From positions 1 to 15,049 of the forward strand of contig CAYGSA010000037.1 of assembly GCA_964352375.1 (NCBI GenBank): a stretch of DNA of 15,049 nucleotides, in the 5' to 3' direction. The DNA comes from UBA1672 sp964352375. Lineage in GTDB: Bacteria > Pseudomonadota > Alphaproteobacteria > Micavibrionales > Micavibrionaceae. Shown here in pieces: positions 1 through 6,251 of this stretch (position 1 is the stretch's first letter; each line of letters opens with the position of its first letter). Under the pieces are notes generated by a model. It saw only the letters and a list, made by a program, of their open reading frames with translations. It did no database searches and was not told where the DNA came from. The position numbers and the translations under genes are program-made.

Positions 1-49
1 AGGCGGCCGCACCGTCGGCGCAGGCGTCGTAACCAAAATCGTTGAATAA
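1..49 (+). CDS. tuf: Elongation factor Tu, C-terminal end only (partial)
   Basis: The first bases read in frame as GGRTVGAGVVTKIVE followed by TAA at 47-49. This is the highly conserved C-terminus of EF-Tu, the GTPase that delivers aminoacyl-tRNA to the ribosome; it belongs to domain 3. The rest of the gene lies upstream of the window. EF-Tu directly before rpsJ is the normal str-S10 junction in alphaproteobacteria, and only 35 nt separate its stop from rpsJ, so the two are probably co-transcribed. The identification rests on about 15 residues, but they are diagnostic and the position fits. Confidence 0.93.
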   Translation, partial: GGRTVGAGVVTKIVE

Positions 50-84
50 TTGATAAAAGACTCAAGAGAAGTAAGGTAAAGACA

Positions 85-408
85 ATGGAAACACAAAGCA
101 TCAGAATTACGCTCAAAGCGTTTGATCACCGTATTTTAGATACGGCGAGTGCGGAGATCGTAAATACTGCCAAAAGAACTGGCTCATCTGTTCGTGGACC
201 AGTGCCTTTACCAAACAGAATTAAGAAATTTTCTGTCATTCGTTCACCGCACGTGAATAAAGGGTCTCAGGAGCAATGGGAGATGCGTACACATAAGCGT
301 CTTCTTGATGTTGTTGAACCAACGCCCCAAACAATCGATGCTTTGATGAAGCTAGATTTGCCAGCGGGTGTAGATGTTGAAATTAAACTAAGTCAAATGG
401 CTGCATAA
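85..408 (+). CDS. rpsJ: 30S ribosomal protein S10
   Basis: S10 is a 30S head protein and, as NusE, also a transcription antitermination factor. The 107-residue product has the family landmarks in order: IRITLKAFDHRILD near the N-terminus, IVNTAKRTG, VRGPVPLPNRIKKF, SPHVNK and the C-terminal MRTHKRLLDVVEPTPQTIDALMKL. Its length is close to the usual 102-105. A Shine-Dalgarno-like AAGTAAGG lies a few bases before the ATG. It opens the S10 group directly after tuf, with no promoter visible in the 35-nt gap. No unusual residue was noted. Confidence 0.98.
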   Translation: METQSIRITLKAFDHRILDTASAEIVNTAKRTGSSVRGPVPLPNRIKKFSVIRSPHVNKGSQEQWEMRTHKRLLDVVEPTPQTIDALMKLDLPAGVDVEIKLSQMAA

Positions 409-435
409 TAATAGAGCAAAAATTTGATGCCTAAG

Positions 436-451
436 TTGGTCAAGAGATCAA
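436..451 (+). other. Small hairpin just upstream of the rplC ribosome-binding site
   Basis: TTGGTC (436-441) pairs with GATCAA (446-451), with one G-U pair and a 4-nt loop AAGA. The hairpin ends 7 nt before the AAAGGA Shine-Dalgarno of rplC. It is short enough to have arisen by chance, and any role in controlling L3 synthesis is speculative. Confidence 0.2.
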
Positions 452-471
452 CCTCTAGAAAGGAAAAGAAA

Positions 472-1329
472 ATGAGAACTGGATTAATAGCGCGAAAAGA
501 AGGCATGAGCCGTATATTCGACGAAGACGGACGTCACATCCCTGTGACTGTCCTGAAAGTCGATGAATGTCAGGTTATCGCCGTAATGAGCGAAGATAAA
601 GATGGGTATGTAGCTGTTCAGCTTGGTGCGGGTAAGGCGAAAGTTAAGCGCACATCAAAGCAGAACCGTGGTCACTTTGCGAAAGCGAAAGTTGAGCCAA
701 AGAAAAAGCTTGCTGAATTTCGTGTTTCAAACGAGAACATTCTTGAAGTTGGTGCAGAACTTGGTGCAAACCACTTTATCGCTGGTCAGTATGTCGACGT
801 AACAGGGACATCAAAAGGTAAGGGCTTCCAAGGGGCGATGAAGCGTCACAACTTCGGTGGTATGCGTGCATCTCACGGTGTGTCAGTCTCTCACCGTGCG
901 CATGGGTCAACAGGTCAATGTCAAGATCCAGGTCGTGTTTTCAAGGGTAAGAAAATGGCGGGTCACATGGGTGATGAGCGTGTAACAACGCAAAACCTTG
1001 AGATTGTTGGTGTTGATCTTGAAGATAACCTCATTCTTGTTAAGGGCGCTGTACCAGGTGCAAAACAGGGTTGGGTACTTATTAATGACGCAGTGAAAAG
1101 ACCTGCGCCAGAAGGTGTTCCGCTTCCAGCTGGTTTGAAAGTTGATGAAAAGGCCATGGCTGCTGAACAGGCAAAACTGGATGAAGAAGCTGCCGCATTG
1201 GCCGCTGAACAAGAAGCAGAACTAAGAGCGCAACAAGAAGAAGCTCTAAAAGCTGCGGAAGCGAAAGCCGAAGAAGCTGAATCTGAAGCAAAAGCCGAAG
1301 ACAAAGCTGAAGAAGGTAAGGAAGAATAA
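472..1329 (+). CDS. rplC: 50S ribosomal protein L3 with long Ala/Glu-rich C-terminal tail
   Basis: L3 is an early-assembling 50S protein near the peptidyl-transferase centre. The ATG at 472 is chosen over the in-frame ATG at 424 because AAAGGA lies 7 nt upstream and the protein then begins RTGLIARKEGMSRIF, matching the family start. The product is 285 residues, against about 209 in E. coli. Landmarks are VTGTSKGKGFQGAMKRHNF (about 110-128), SHGVSVSHRAHGSTGQCQDPG, and GKKMAGHMG (159-167). The second Gln of GQCQ (Q151) aligns with the residue methylated by PrmB in E. coli. From about residue 212 a Pro-rich linker leads into a 60-residue Ala/Glu/Gln/Lys-rich tail predicted to be a charged helix. 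Extended L3 tails are common in alphaproteobacteria, but this one is long and acidic. rplD follows after 2 nt. Confidence 0.97.
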   Translation: MRTGLIARKEGMSRIFDEDGRHIPVTVLKVDECQVIAVMSEDKDGYVAVQLGAGKAKVKRTSKQNRGHFAKAKVEPKKKLAEFRVSNENILEVGAELGANHFIAGQYVDVTGTSKGKGFQGAMKRHNFGGMRASHGVSVSHRAHGSTGQCQDPGRVFKGKKMAGHMGDERVTTQNLEIVGVDLEDNLILVKGAVPGAKQGWVLINDAVKRPAPEGVPLPAGLKVDEKAMAAEQAKLDEEAAALAAEQEAELRAQQEEALKAAEAKAEEAESEAKAEDKAEEGKEE

Positions 1330-1331
1330 TC

Positions 1332-1955
1332 ATGAAAGCAGAAATTAAAACATTAGAGAATAAAAAGTCTGGTGATATCACACTTGATAAAGAAATCTTT
1401 GGCGTTGAACTACGTAAAGACATCTTGCACCGCATGGTAAACTACCAACTCGCGAAACGTCGCTCTGGTAACCACAAGGTCAAGCAGCGCCACGAAATCT
1501 CTGGTACTGGTAAAAAACCACACGCCCAAAAGGGGACTGGCCGCGCCCGTGCAGGTGACAAAAAACGTAATATTGACCGCGGCGGCGCGACAGTATTTGG
1601 CCCAGTGGTTCGCTCACACGCGATCGACATGCCAAAGAAAGTGCGTAAGCTTGCGCTTAAGATTGCTTTATCTGTGAAAGCAGCTGAGGGGAAGTTGATC
1701 ATTATCGACGAGGCAACAGCAAAAACACATAAAACGAAGCCAATGGCTGAGGCAATTGCAAAATTCGGTTTTGACTCTGCCCTCATCGTTGGTGGCACAG
1801 AAGTGGACGCAAACTTTGCGCGTGCTACGGCAAATTTGCCTCGTATTGATGTGTTGCCAAGCCAGGGCGCGAACGTGTATGACATTCTACGCCGTGACGT
1901 TTTAGTTTTGACTAAGGACGCGGTTAACGATCTAACTGAAAAGTTGAAGGGATAA
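1332..1955 (+). CDS. rplD: 50S ribosomal protein L4
   Basis: L4 binds 23S rRNA domain I, and its extended loop lines the peptide exit tunnel. In E. coli it also represses its own operon. The 207-residue product is of normal length. Recognisable segments are LRKDILHRMVNYQLAKRR (residues about 27-44), the basic tunnel loop HKVKQRHEISGTGKKPHAQKGTGRARAGDKK, GGATVFGP, and a C-terminal alpha/beta part ending in the segment around NVYDILRRDVLVLTKDAV. The start lies 2 nt after the rplC stop, with AAGGAAG inside the end of rplC as the likely ribosome-binding site, which suggests translational coupling. No leader resembling the E. coli L4-responsive S10 leader was seen before rpsJ. Confidence 0.98.
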   Translation: MKAEIKTLENKKSGDITLDKEIFGVELRKDILHRMVNYQLAKRRSGNHKVKQRHEISGTGKKPHAQKGTGRARAGDKKRNIDRGGATVFGPVVRSHAIDMPKKVRKLALKIALSVKAAEGKLIIIDEATAKTHKTKPMAEAIAKFGFDSALIVGGTEVDANFARATANLPRIDVLPSQGANVYDILRRDVLVLTKDAVNDLTEKLKG

Positions 1956-1959
1956 GATA

Positions 1960-2274
1960 ATGGCGAAGGCTAAGAAAAAAGAAGCTGCGGGCTGGATGTA
2001 CGAAATTATCCGCTCGCCGCACATTACAGAAAAAGCGACGCTAGGCTCAGAGCACGGTCAGGTAACTTTTCAAGTTCCAACATCTGCAACAAAGCCAAGC
2101 ATAAAAGAAGCTGTTGAAACGATATTTGACGTTAAAGTGAAGTCTGTTAACACTCTAATTCAAAAAGGTAAGACAAAAAGCTTTAAGCAAATCAAAGGTC
2201 GTCGTAATGACTTCAAAAAAGCAATTGTAACGCTTGAAGAAGGCCAGACAATAGAAGGCACAGGCGTACTGTAA
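1960..2274 (+). CDS. rplW: 50S ribosomal protein L23
   Basis: L23 sits at the rim of the exit tunnel and is the docking site for trigger factor and the signal recognition particle. The product is 104 residues, close to the usual 95-100, with a short Lys-rich N-terminus (MAKAKKKEAAG) before the core starting at MYEIIRSPHITEKAT. The other family segments are VPTSATKPSIKEAVETIFDV and VNTLIQKGKTKSFKQIKGRR. The start is 4 nt after the rplD stop, with GAAGGG upstream. The following gap to rplB is 61 nt. Confidence 0.98.
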   Translation: MAKAKKKEAAGWMYEIIRSPHITEKATLGSEHGQVTFQVPTSATKPSIKEAVETIFDVKVKSVNTLIQKGKTKSFKQIKGRRNDFKKAIVTLEEGQTIEGTGVL

Positions 2275-2335
2275 CCTAGGTTTAATGCAATCATGGTGGC
2301 TCGCCGAGAATGAGTAGAATATAAGGAAAAAGAAA

Positions 2336-3163
2336 ATGGCATTGAAAAAATATAACCCAATAACCCCCGGTCAGCGCCAGTTGGTGCAAATTGATCGCTC
2401 GGATCTTCACAAAGGTGCCCCTGAAAAGGCGTTGACCGAAGGTTTGACGAAATCTGGTGGCCGTAACAATATGGGCCGCATTACGTCACGTCACATTGGT
2501 GGCGGGCATAAGCGTAAATATCGTATCATCGACTGGAAGCGCACAAAATATGACATGGTCGCAACAGTTGAGCGTTTGGAATATGATCCAAACCGTACAG
2601 CTTTTATTGCGCTTATTAAATATGAAGACGGTGAAAAAGCATATATCCTCGCACCACAACGTTTAAAAGCGGGCGATAACGTTGTTTCAGGCGAAAAAAC
2701 AGACGTCAAGCCGGGTAACGCGATGAAGCTTAAGAACATGCCTGTTGGAACAATAATCCATAACATCGAGATGAAGCCGGGCAAGGGTGCGCAAATGATT
2801 CGCTCTGCTGGGACATATGCTCAGCTTGTTGGTCGTGACCAAGGCTACGCACAGATTAAACTTGCTTCTGGTGAACTTCGTATCGTTCTTTCAGAATGCA
2901 TGGCATCTGTAGGCGCGGTGTCTAACCCGGATCACATGAACACAAACATGGGTAAAGCGGGACGTAATCGCTGGAAGGGCCGTCGTCCACATGTCCGTGG
3001 TGTTGTTATGAACCCTGTCGATCACCCTCATGGTGGTGGTGAAGGAAAATCATCAGGGGGCCGCAACCCGGTTACACCATGGGGTGTTCCAACAAAAGGA
3101 TATCGCACGCGCAAAAAAGGCAAAGCGAGCGACAAGTACATCATTAGAAGAAGGAAGAAATAA
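2336..3163 (+). CDS. rplB: 50S ribosomal protein L2
   Basis: L2 is one of the most conserved 50S proteins; it is required for subunit association and peptidyl-transferase activity. The 275-residue product has the expected length. Family motifs are SGGRNNMGRITSRHIGGGHKR (split here: GGRNNMGRIT at 41-50 and RHIGGGHKRKYR at 52-63), LEYDPNRTAFIALI, and the catalytic-region motif NPVDHPHGGGEGKSSGG beginning at residue 226. H230 corresponds to the functionally important His229 of E. coli. The C-terminus is strongly basic. AAGGAAAAAG lies just before the ATG. The gene is preceded by a 61-nt gap without an obvious structure, and rpsS follows after 2 nt. Confidence 0.99.
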   Translation: MALKKYNPITPGQRQLVQIDRSDLHKGAPEKALTEGLTKSGGRNNMGRITSRHIGGGHKRKYRIIDWKRTKYDMVATVERLEYDPNRTAFIALIKYEDGEKAYILAPQRLKAGDNVVSGEKTDVKPGNAMKLKNMPVGTIIHNIEMKPGKGAQMIRSAGTYAQLVGRDQGYAQIKLASGELRIVLSECMASVGAVSNPDHMNTNMGKAGRNRWKGRRPHVRGVVMNPVDHPHGGGEGKSSGGRNPVTPWGVPTKGYRTRKKGKASDKYIIRRRKK

Positions 3164-3165
3164 CA

Positions 3166-3441
3166 ATGGCACGTAGCGTATGGAAAGGCCCGTTTGTTGA
3201 AAAAAGCCTCCTTAAAAAGGTTGAGGAAGCTCGCGCGAGCGGCAAAAACACAGTCATCAAGACATGGTCACGCAGATCAACAATTCTGCCGAACATGATC
3301 GGTTTGACATTTGGCGTGCATAATGGGAAAAAATTCATTCCTGTTGTGGTTTCTGACCAAATGATTGGGCATAAATTAGGCGAGTTCGCACCAACCCGTA
3401 CATATTACGGTCACGGCGCAGACAAAAAAGCCAAAAAATAA
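3166..3441 (+). CDS. rpsS: 30S ribosomal protein S19
   Basis: S19 forms a complex with S13 in the 30S head and contacts tRNA and intersubunit bridge B1a. The 91-residue product is of typical length, with RSVWKGPFVEKSLLKKVE at the N-terminus, IKTWSRRSTILPNMIGLTFGVHNGKKF in the middle and GHKLGEFAPTRTYYGHG near the C-terminus. It starts 2 nt after rplB, with AGAAGGAAG inside the end of rplB. Its stop codon is the first triplet of a two-hairpin repeat that separates it from rplV. Confidence 0.98.
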   Translation: MARSVWKGPFVEKSLLKKVEEARASGKNTVIKTWSRRSTILPNMIGLTFGVHNGKKFIPVVVSDQMIGHKLGEFAPTRTYYGHGADKKAKK

Positions 3442-3507
3442 ATGATGTCTTGGTTTTTGCGTAAGCAAAGGCCTTAGACGAATTTATCCCCGCAAATTCG
3501 GGGATCT
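3439..3507 (+). repeat. Two-hairpin intergenic repeat, copy A (rpsS-rplV)
   Basis: This element starts at the rpsS stop codon and is about three-quarters identical to 14529-14596. Hairpin 1 is TTTGC (3456-3460), loop GTAA, GCAAA (3465-3469). Hairpin 2 is ATCCCCG (3486-3492), loop CAAATT, CGGGGAT (3499-3505). No T-run follows hairpin 2, so it is not a classical terminator. On the minus strand the second hairpin reads like the 'DPRxxGDK' peptides typical of dispersed palindromic repeats in proteobacterial genomes, so this is probably a member of such a family. The function is unknown. Confidence 0.8.
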
Positions 3508-3537
3508 AGAAGGTAAGAAAGAAGTAAGGAAAAAATC

Positions 3538-3915
3538 ATGGGACAATCATCAAACCCAAAACGTACAAAAGAAGGCGAAGTTCGCGCCTTTGCAAAACAT
3601 ATGGGCACATCACCGCAGAAATTAAATCTTCTTGCGCGCACGCTTCGTGGGCAAAACGCATCGAAAGCGCTTGTGGATTTAGAATTTTCAAAACGCCGCA
3701 TTGCAGAAGACGTTCGTAAACTTCTTCAATCTGCTGTCGCAAATGCAGAAAATAACCACGGCCTAGATGTGGATCGTTTGATTGTTTCAGAAGCATATGT
3801 TGGAAAAAGCATTACAATGAAACGTTTTCGCGCCCGCGCTCGTGGCCGCGGAACACGTATCTTAAAAACAGTCAGTAACATGACTATCATCGTTAAAGAA
3901 GCAGAAGAGGCTTAA
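3538..3915 (+). CDS. rplV: 50S ribosomal protein L22
   Basis: L22 lines the peptide exit tunnel together with L4. The product is 125 residues, slightly longer than the 110 of E. coli, with the usual alphaproteobacterial N-terminal extension (MGQSSNPKRTKEGEVRAFAK). Family segments are SPQKLNLLARTLRGQNASKALVDL (from about residue 25), KLLQSAVANAENNHGLDVDRL, and the beta-hairpin loop ITMKRFRARARGRGTRI that reaches into the tunnel. AAGGAAAAAATC precedes the ATG. The gene lies downstream of a 96-nt spacer that holds repeat copy A, and rpsC follows after 3 nt. Confidence 0.98.
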   Translation: MGQSSNPKRTKEGEVRAFAKHMGTSPQKLNLLARTLRGQNASKALVDLEFSKRRIAEDVRKLLQSAVANAENNHGLDVDRLIVSEAYVGKSITMKRFRARARGRGTRILKTVSNMTIIVKEAEEA

Positions 3916-3918
3916 TTC

Positions 3919-4611
3919 ATGGGACAGAAGATCAATCCAATCGGACTACGCGTTGGTATTAACCGCACATGGGACTCACGTTGGTACGCCGGACGTGATT
4001 ATGCAGATAAACTCGTCGACGACCTCAAGCTCCGTGAATACGTTCAAGAGCACCTTAAAGCTGCGGGTATTTCTAAAGTGATCATCGAACGCGCCGCAAA
4101 AACAACAAAGGTAAGCGTTCATACGGCTCGCCCGGGTGTGATCATCGGTAAAAAAGGCGCAGACATCGAAAAGCTTCGCCAAAAGCTTTCAAGCATCGCA
4201 AAAGGTGAAGTTGGCCTTAACATCGTCGAAGTCCGCAAGCCTGAAGTTGATGCACAGCTTGTTGCGGAAGGTGTGGCGCAACAGCTTGAGCGCCGCGTCT
4301 CGTTCCGCCGCGCTATGAAACGCGCAGTTCAAAATTCAATGCGTTTTGGCGCAAAGGGTATTCGTATTAACGTATCAGGCCGTTTGGGCGGAGCAGATAT
4401 AGCCCGGACTGAATGGTATCGTGAAGGACGTGTGCCATTGCACACACTCCGCGCTGACGTTGATTATGGAACATGCGAAGCATTAACAACATTCGGAATT
4501 ATTGGTGTTAAAATCTGGCTTTATAAGGGTGATATCATGGAAAATGACCCGATGGCACACGACACACGTGCCGGTGAAGCGCAGGGCGGAATGCCAAGAA
4601 ACCAGAAGTAA
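3919..4611 (+). CDS. rpsC: 30S ribosomal protein S3
   Basis: S3 lies at the mRNA entry channel and has helicase-related mRNA contacts together with S4 and S5. The 230-residue product has the normal length. The N-terminus is GQKINPIGLRVGINRTWDSRW. A type II KH domain carries VIIGKKG (74-80), the GxxG nucleic-acid-binding loop. The C-terminal domain has ERRVSFRRAMKRAVQ, GIRINVSGRLGGADIAR, and RVPLHTLRADVDYGTCEALTTFGIIGVKIWLYKG (quoted here only as family landmarks around residues 170-204: RVPLHTLRADVDYG and GIIGVKIW). It is followed by an unexpected 187-nt gap before rplP. Confidence 0.98.
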   Translation: MGQKINPIGLRVGINRTWDSRWYAGRDYADKLVDDLKLREYVQEHLKAAGISKVIIERAAKTTKVSVHTARPGVIIGKKGADIEKLRQKLSSIAKGEVGLNIVEVRKPEVDAQLVAEGVAQQLERRVSFRRAMKRAVQNSMRFGAKGIRINVSGRLGGADIARTEWYREGRVPLHTLRADVDYGTCEALTTFGIIGVKIWLYKGDIMENDPMAHDTRAGEAQGGMPRNQK

Positions 4612-4798
4612 GTAAAGATTTTTCGGAAATCTGGTAAAAAAACACTGGATTTTCTTTTTAAACTGCGATATGTTCGCGCAAATTTAATGAAAGCTTTGAG
4701 AAAAGCACCATATAGGAACTCTTACTATTTAAAGTAAAAAGCCTATGTGAACGAGATTTTTGTGCGTTTAACGCTAAAGTACTAAGGAAGACGGATAC
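4612..4798 (+). other. 187-nt hairpin-rich gap between rpsC and rplP
   Basis: No coding sequence is credible here. Several small inverted repeats follow one another: AGATTT/AAATCT (4616-4632, loop TTCGG); GCGA/TCGC around 4665-4677; GCTTT/AAAGC (4693-4706, loop GAGA, a GNRA tetraloop); and an 8-bp stem CATATAGG/CCTATGTG (4709-4716 with 4742-4749, one G-U pair) that encloses a smaller TTACT/AGTAA hairpin. The rplP Shine-Dalgarno AAGGAAG comes after the last stem. This could be a structured mRNA leader, a processing site or remnant repeat sequence. No convincing promoter was found. Confidence 0.45.
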
Positions 4799-5227
4799 AT
4801 GTTAAGTCCAAAGAAGTTCAAACATCGCAAACAGTTCAAGGGCCGCATTCACGGAAATGCAAAAGGCGGATCTGATCTTGCTTTTGGTGCATATGGGCTA
4901 AAGGCTCTGTCACCAGATCGTATCACTGCACGTCAAATTGAGGCGGCGCGTCGTGCGATTACACGTCACATGAAACGTCAGGGTAAGGTATGGATCCGTA
5001 TTTTCCCAGATGTGCCTGTAACAGCAAAACCACTTGAGGTTCGTCAGGGTAAAGGTAAGGGTTCTCCTGAGTATTGGGCAGCGCGGGTTAAGCCTGGACG
5101 TATTATGTTTGAACTTGACGGTGTTTCAGAACAAGTTGCACGTGAGGCATTTGATCTTGCCGCAATGAAGTTGCCAATTAAAACTAAATTCATCAAACGC
5201 GTAGGCGCGTCAGAGGAGGCGGCATAA
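4799..5227 (+). CDS. rplP: 50S ribosomal protein L16
   Basis: L16 helps position A-site tRNA and organises the peptidyl-transferase region. The 142-residue product is of normal length. Landmarks are FKHRKQFKGRIHGNAKGG (7-24), FGAYGLKAL, ITARQIEAARRAITRHMKR, VWIRIFPDVPVTAKP (64-78) and GKGKGSPEYWAARVKPG. R82 aligns with the Arg hydroxylated by RoxA in E. coli. It is followed by Gln here, where I recall Met in most homologues (VRMGKGKG). AAGGAAG lies 10 nt before the ATG. The stop codon overlaps the rpmC start by one base (TAATG), indicating translational coupling. Confidence 0.98.
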   Translation: MLSPKKFKHRKQFKGRIHGNAKGGSDLAFGAYGLKALSPDRITARQIEAARRAITRHMKRQGKVWIRIFPDVPVTAKPLEVRQGKGKGSPEYWAARVKPGRIMFELDGVSEQVAREAFDLAAMKLPIKTKFIKRVGASEEAA

Positions 5228-5436
5228 TGTTAAGTAATGAAGATCTAAGATCAAAATCAGAAGATGAGCTAGAGAAAATCATCCTTGATCTCCGTAAAGA
5301 GCAAATGAACTTGCGTTTCCAGCAAGCTCAGAGTGCGCTAGAGAATACTGCTCCAGTTCGTAAGAGCCGTCGCACAATCGCTCGCGCGAAAACAATTTTG
5401 AATGAAAAACGTCAAGTCGCTAAAAAAGCGGCTTAA
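5227..5436 (+). CDS. rpmC: 50S ribosomal protein L29
   Basis: L29 is a small helical-hairpin protein at the exit-tunnel rim beside L23. The 69-residue product has the expected pattern: an acidic first helix (SNEDLRSKSEDELEKIILDL), then RKEQMNLRFQQAQSALENTAPVRKSRR, close to the family signature KEQMNLRFQ...LENTARIRKVRR, and a basic end. Its ATG shares one base with the rplP stop. rpsQ follows after 16 nt, with AGAGGAG between them as a ribosome-binding site. Confidence 0.97.
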   Translation: MLSNEDLRSKSEDELEKIILDLRKEQMNLRFQQAQSALENTAPVRKSRRTIARAKTILNEKRQVAKKAA

Positions 5437-5452
5437 GAGGAGTTAAGAGAAC

Positions 5453-5881
5453 ATGCCACGTCGCGTATTAGAAGGTAGTGTCGTAAGCGCTAAAAATGAC
5501 AAGACGATTACCGTCCTTGTTGAGCGTCGCTTTATGCACCCAATGTATAAGAAATACATTAAGAGCACGAGCAAGTATCGCGCCCACGATGAAAACAATT
5601 CTGCGAAAGAAGGCGATCGCGTTTCTATTATCGAATGCCGTCCACTTTCTAAGTCAAAGCGTTGGACGATCGTAAGCGGTGATGAAACTGCTCCTGCAAC
5701 AAAAAAAGCTGAGAAAAAAACAAGGGCATCTAAGCCTGTTGCTAAGAAGGCGGAAGAGAAGAAGCCAGTTGCCCCTAAAAAGGAAAAGAAGGCAGGCGCA
5801 AAAAAAGAATCAGCCAAGAAGGCTCCAGCCAAAAAGCCAGCTGTAGAGAAAAAAGCTGCTACTAAGAAGGATGCAAAATAA
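5453..5881 (+). CDS. rpsQ: 30S ribosomal protein S17 with Lys/Ala-rich C-terminal extension
   Basis: S17 is a primary 16S rRNA-binding OB-fold protein. The core spans residues 1-76: RRVLEGSVVSAKNDKTITV, RRFMHPMYKKYIKSTSKYRAHDE, GDRVSIIECRPLSKSKRW. The product is 142 residues, although the family is usually 78-90. Residues 77-142 form a low-complexity tail of Lys, Ala, Pro and Glu with repeated KKA/AKK units, similar in composition to histone H1-like proteins. No stop codon or frame change separates the core from the tail. The tail is probably disordered and positively charged, and may contact rRNA or polyanions at the 30S surface; this is inference. The stop overlaps the rplN start by one base. 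Confidence 0.96.
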   Translation: MPRRVLEGSVVSAKNDKTITVLVERRFMHPMYKKYIKSTSKYRAHDENNSAKEGDRVSIIECRPLSKSKRWTIVSGDETAPATKKAEKKTRASKPVAKKAEEKKPVAPKKEKKAGAKKESAKKAPAKKPAVEKKAATKKDAK

Positions 5882-6249
5882 TGATCCAGATGCAATCAAG
5901 AATGGGTGTAGCCGACAATAGTGGTGCTCGTGAAGTGCAGTGTATTAAAGTACTTGGTGGTTCACACCGCCGCACAGCAAACATTGGTGACGTTGTTGTT
6001 GTTTCCGTTAAAGAAGCAATCCCTCGCGGTAAAGTTAAAAAGGGCGATGTTCGTCGCGCAGTGATCGTTCGTAGCCGTTTCGGCCTTCAACGTAAGTACG
6101 GTGAAAAAATTCGTTTTGATGGAAATGCTTGCGTTTTAATCAGCACAAATGGTGAGCCAATTGGCACACGTATTTTTGGCCCGGTAACGCGTGAGCTTCG
6201 CGCAGGCGGTTACATGAAAATCATTTCACTCGCATCAGAGGTGCTCTAG
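5881..6249 (+). CDS. rplN: 50S ribosomal protein L14
   Basis: L14 sits at the subunit interface and forms bridges with 16S rRNA. The 122-residue product has exactly the family length. Motifs are MIQMQSRMGVADNSGAREV at the start, CIKVLGGSHRRTANIGDVVVV, KEAIPRGKVKKGDVRRAVIVR, and the C-terminal GTRIFGPVTRELR. The ATG overlaps the last base of the rpsQ stop, so translation is likely coupled even though S17 carries an unusual tail. rplX begins 2 nt downstream. Confidence 0.98.
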   Translation: MIQMQSRMGVADNSGAREVQCIKVLGGSHRRTANIGDVVVVSVKEAIPRGKVKKGDVRRAVIVRSRFGLQRKYGEKIRFDGNACVLISTNGEPIGTRIFGPVTRELRAGGYMKIISLASEVL

Positions 6250-6251
6250 CG

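Noticed and set aside
424..471. Upstream in-frame ATG that would lengthen L3 by 16 residues
   Set aside because: The residues are not L3-like, and the ATG at 472 has AAAGGA at the right spacing and the family N-terminus.
963..1304. Minus-strand Ala/Ser-rich reading frame opposite the L3 tail
   Set aside because: It is produced by the low-complexity GCN/GAA codons of the L3 tail and has no independent support.
4646..4674. Possible promoter TGGATT-17-TATGTT upstream of rplP
   Set aside because: The -35 matches at only 3 of 6 positions, and such matches are expected by chance in AT-rich gaps.
5700..5880. Repetitive AAG/GCT-rich DNA as a possible tandem repeat or CRISPR-like array
   Set aside because: There is no regular unit length or spacer pattern; the repetition comes from Lys/Ala codons in an open frame.
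5443..5895. 150-codon minus-strand reading frame opposite rpsQ
   Set aside because: Its Ala/Phe/Ser-rich product is the antisense shadow of the Lys/Ala-rich S17 tail. It has no ribosome-binding site or family resemblance, and rpsQ is certain.
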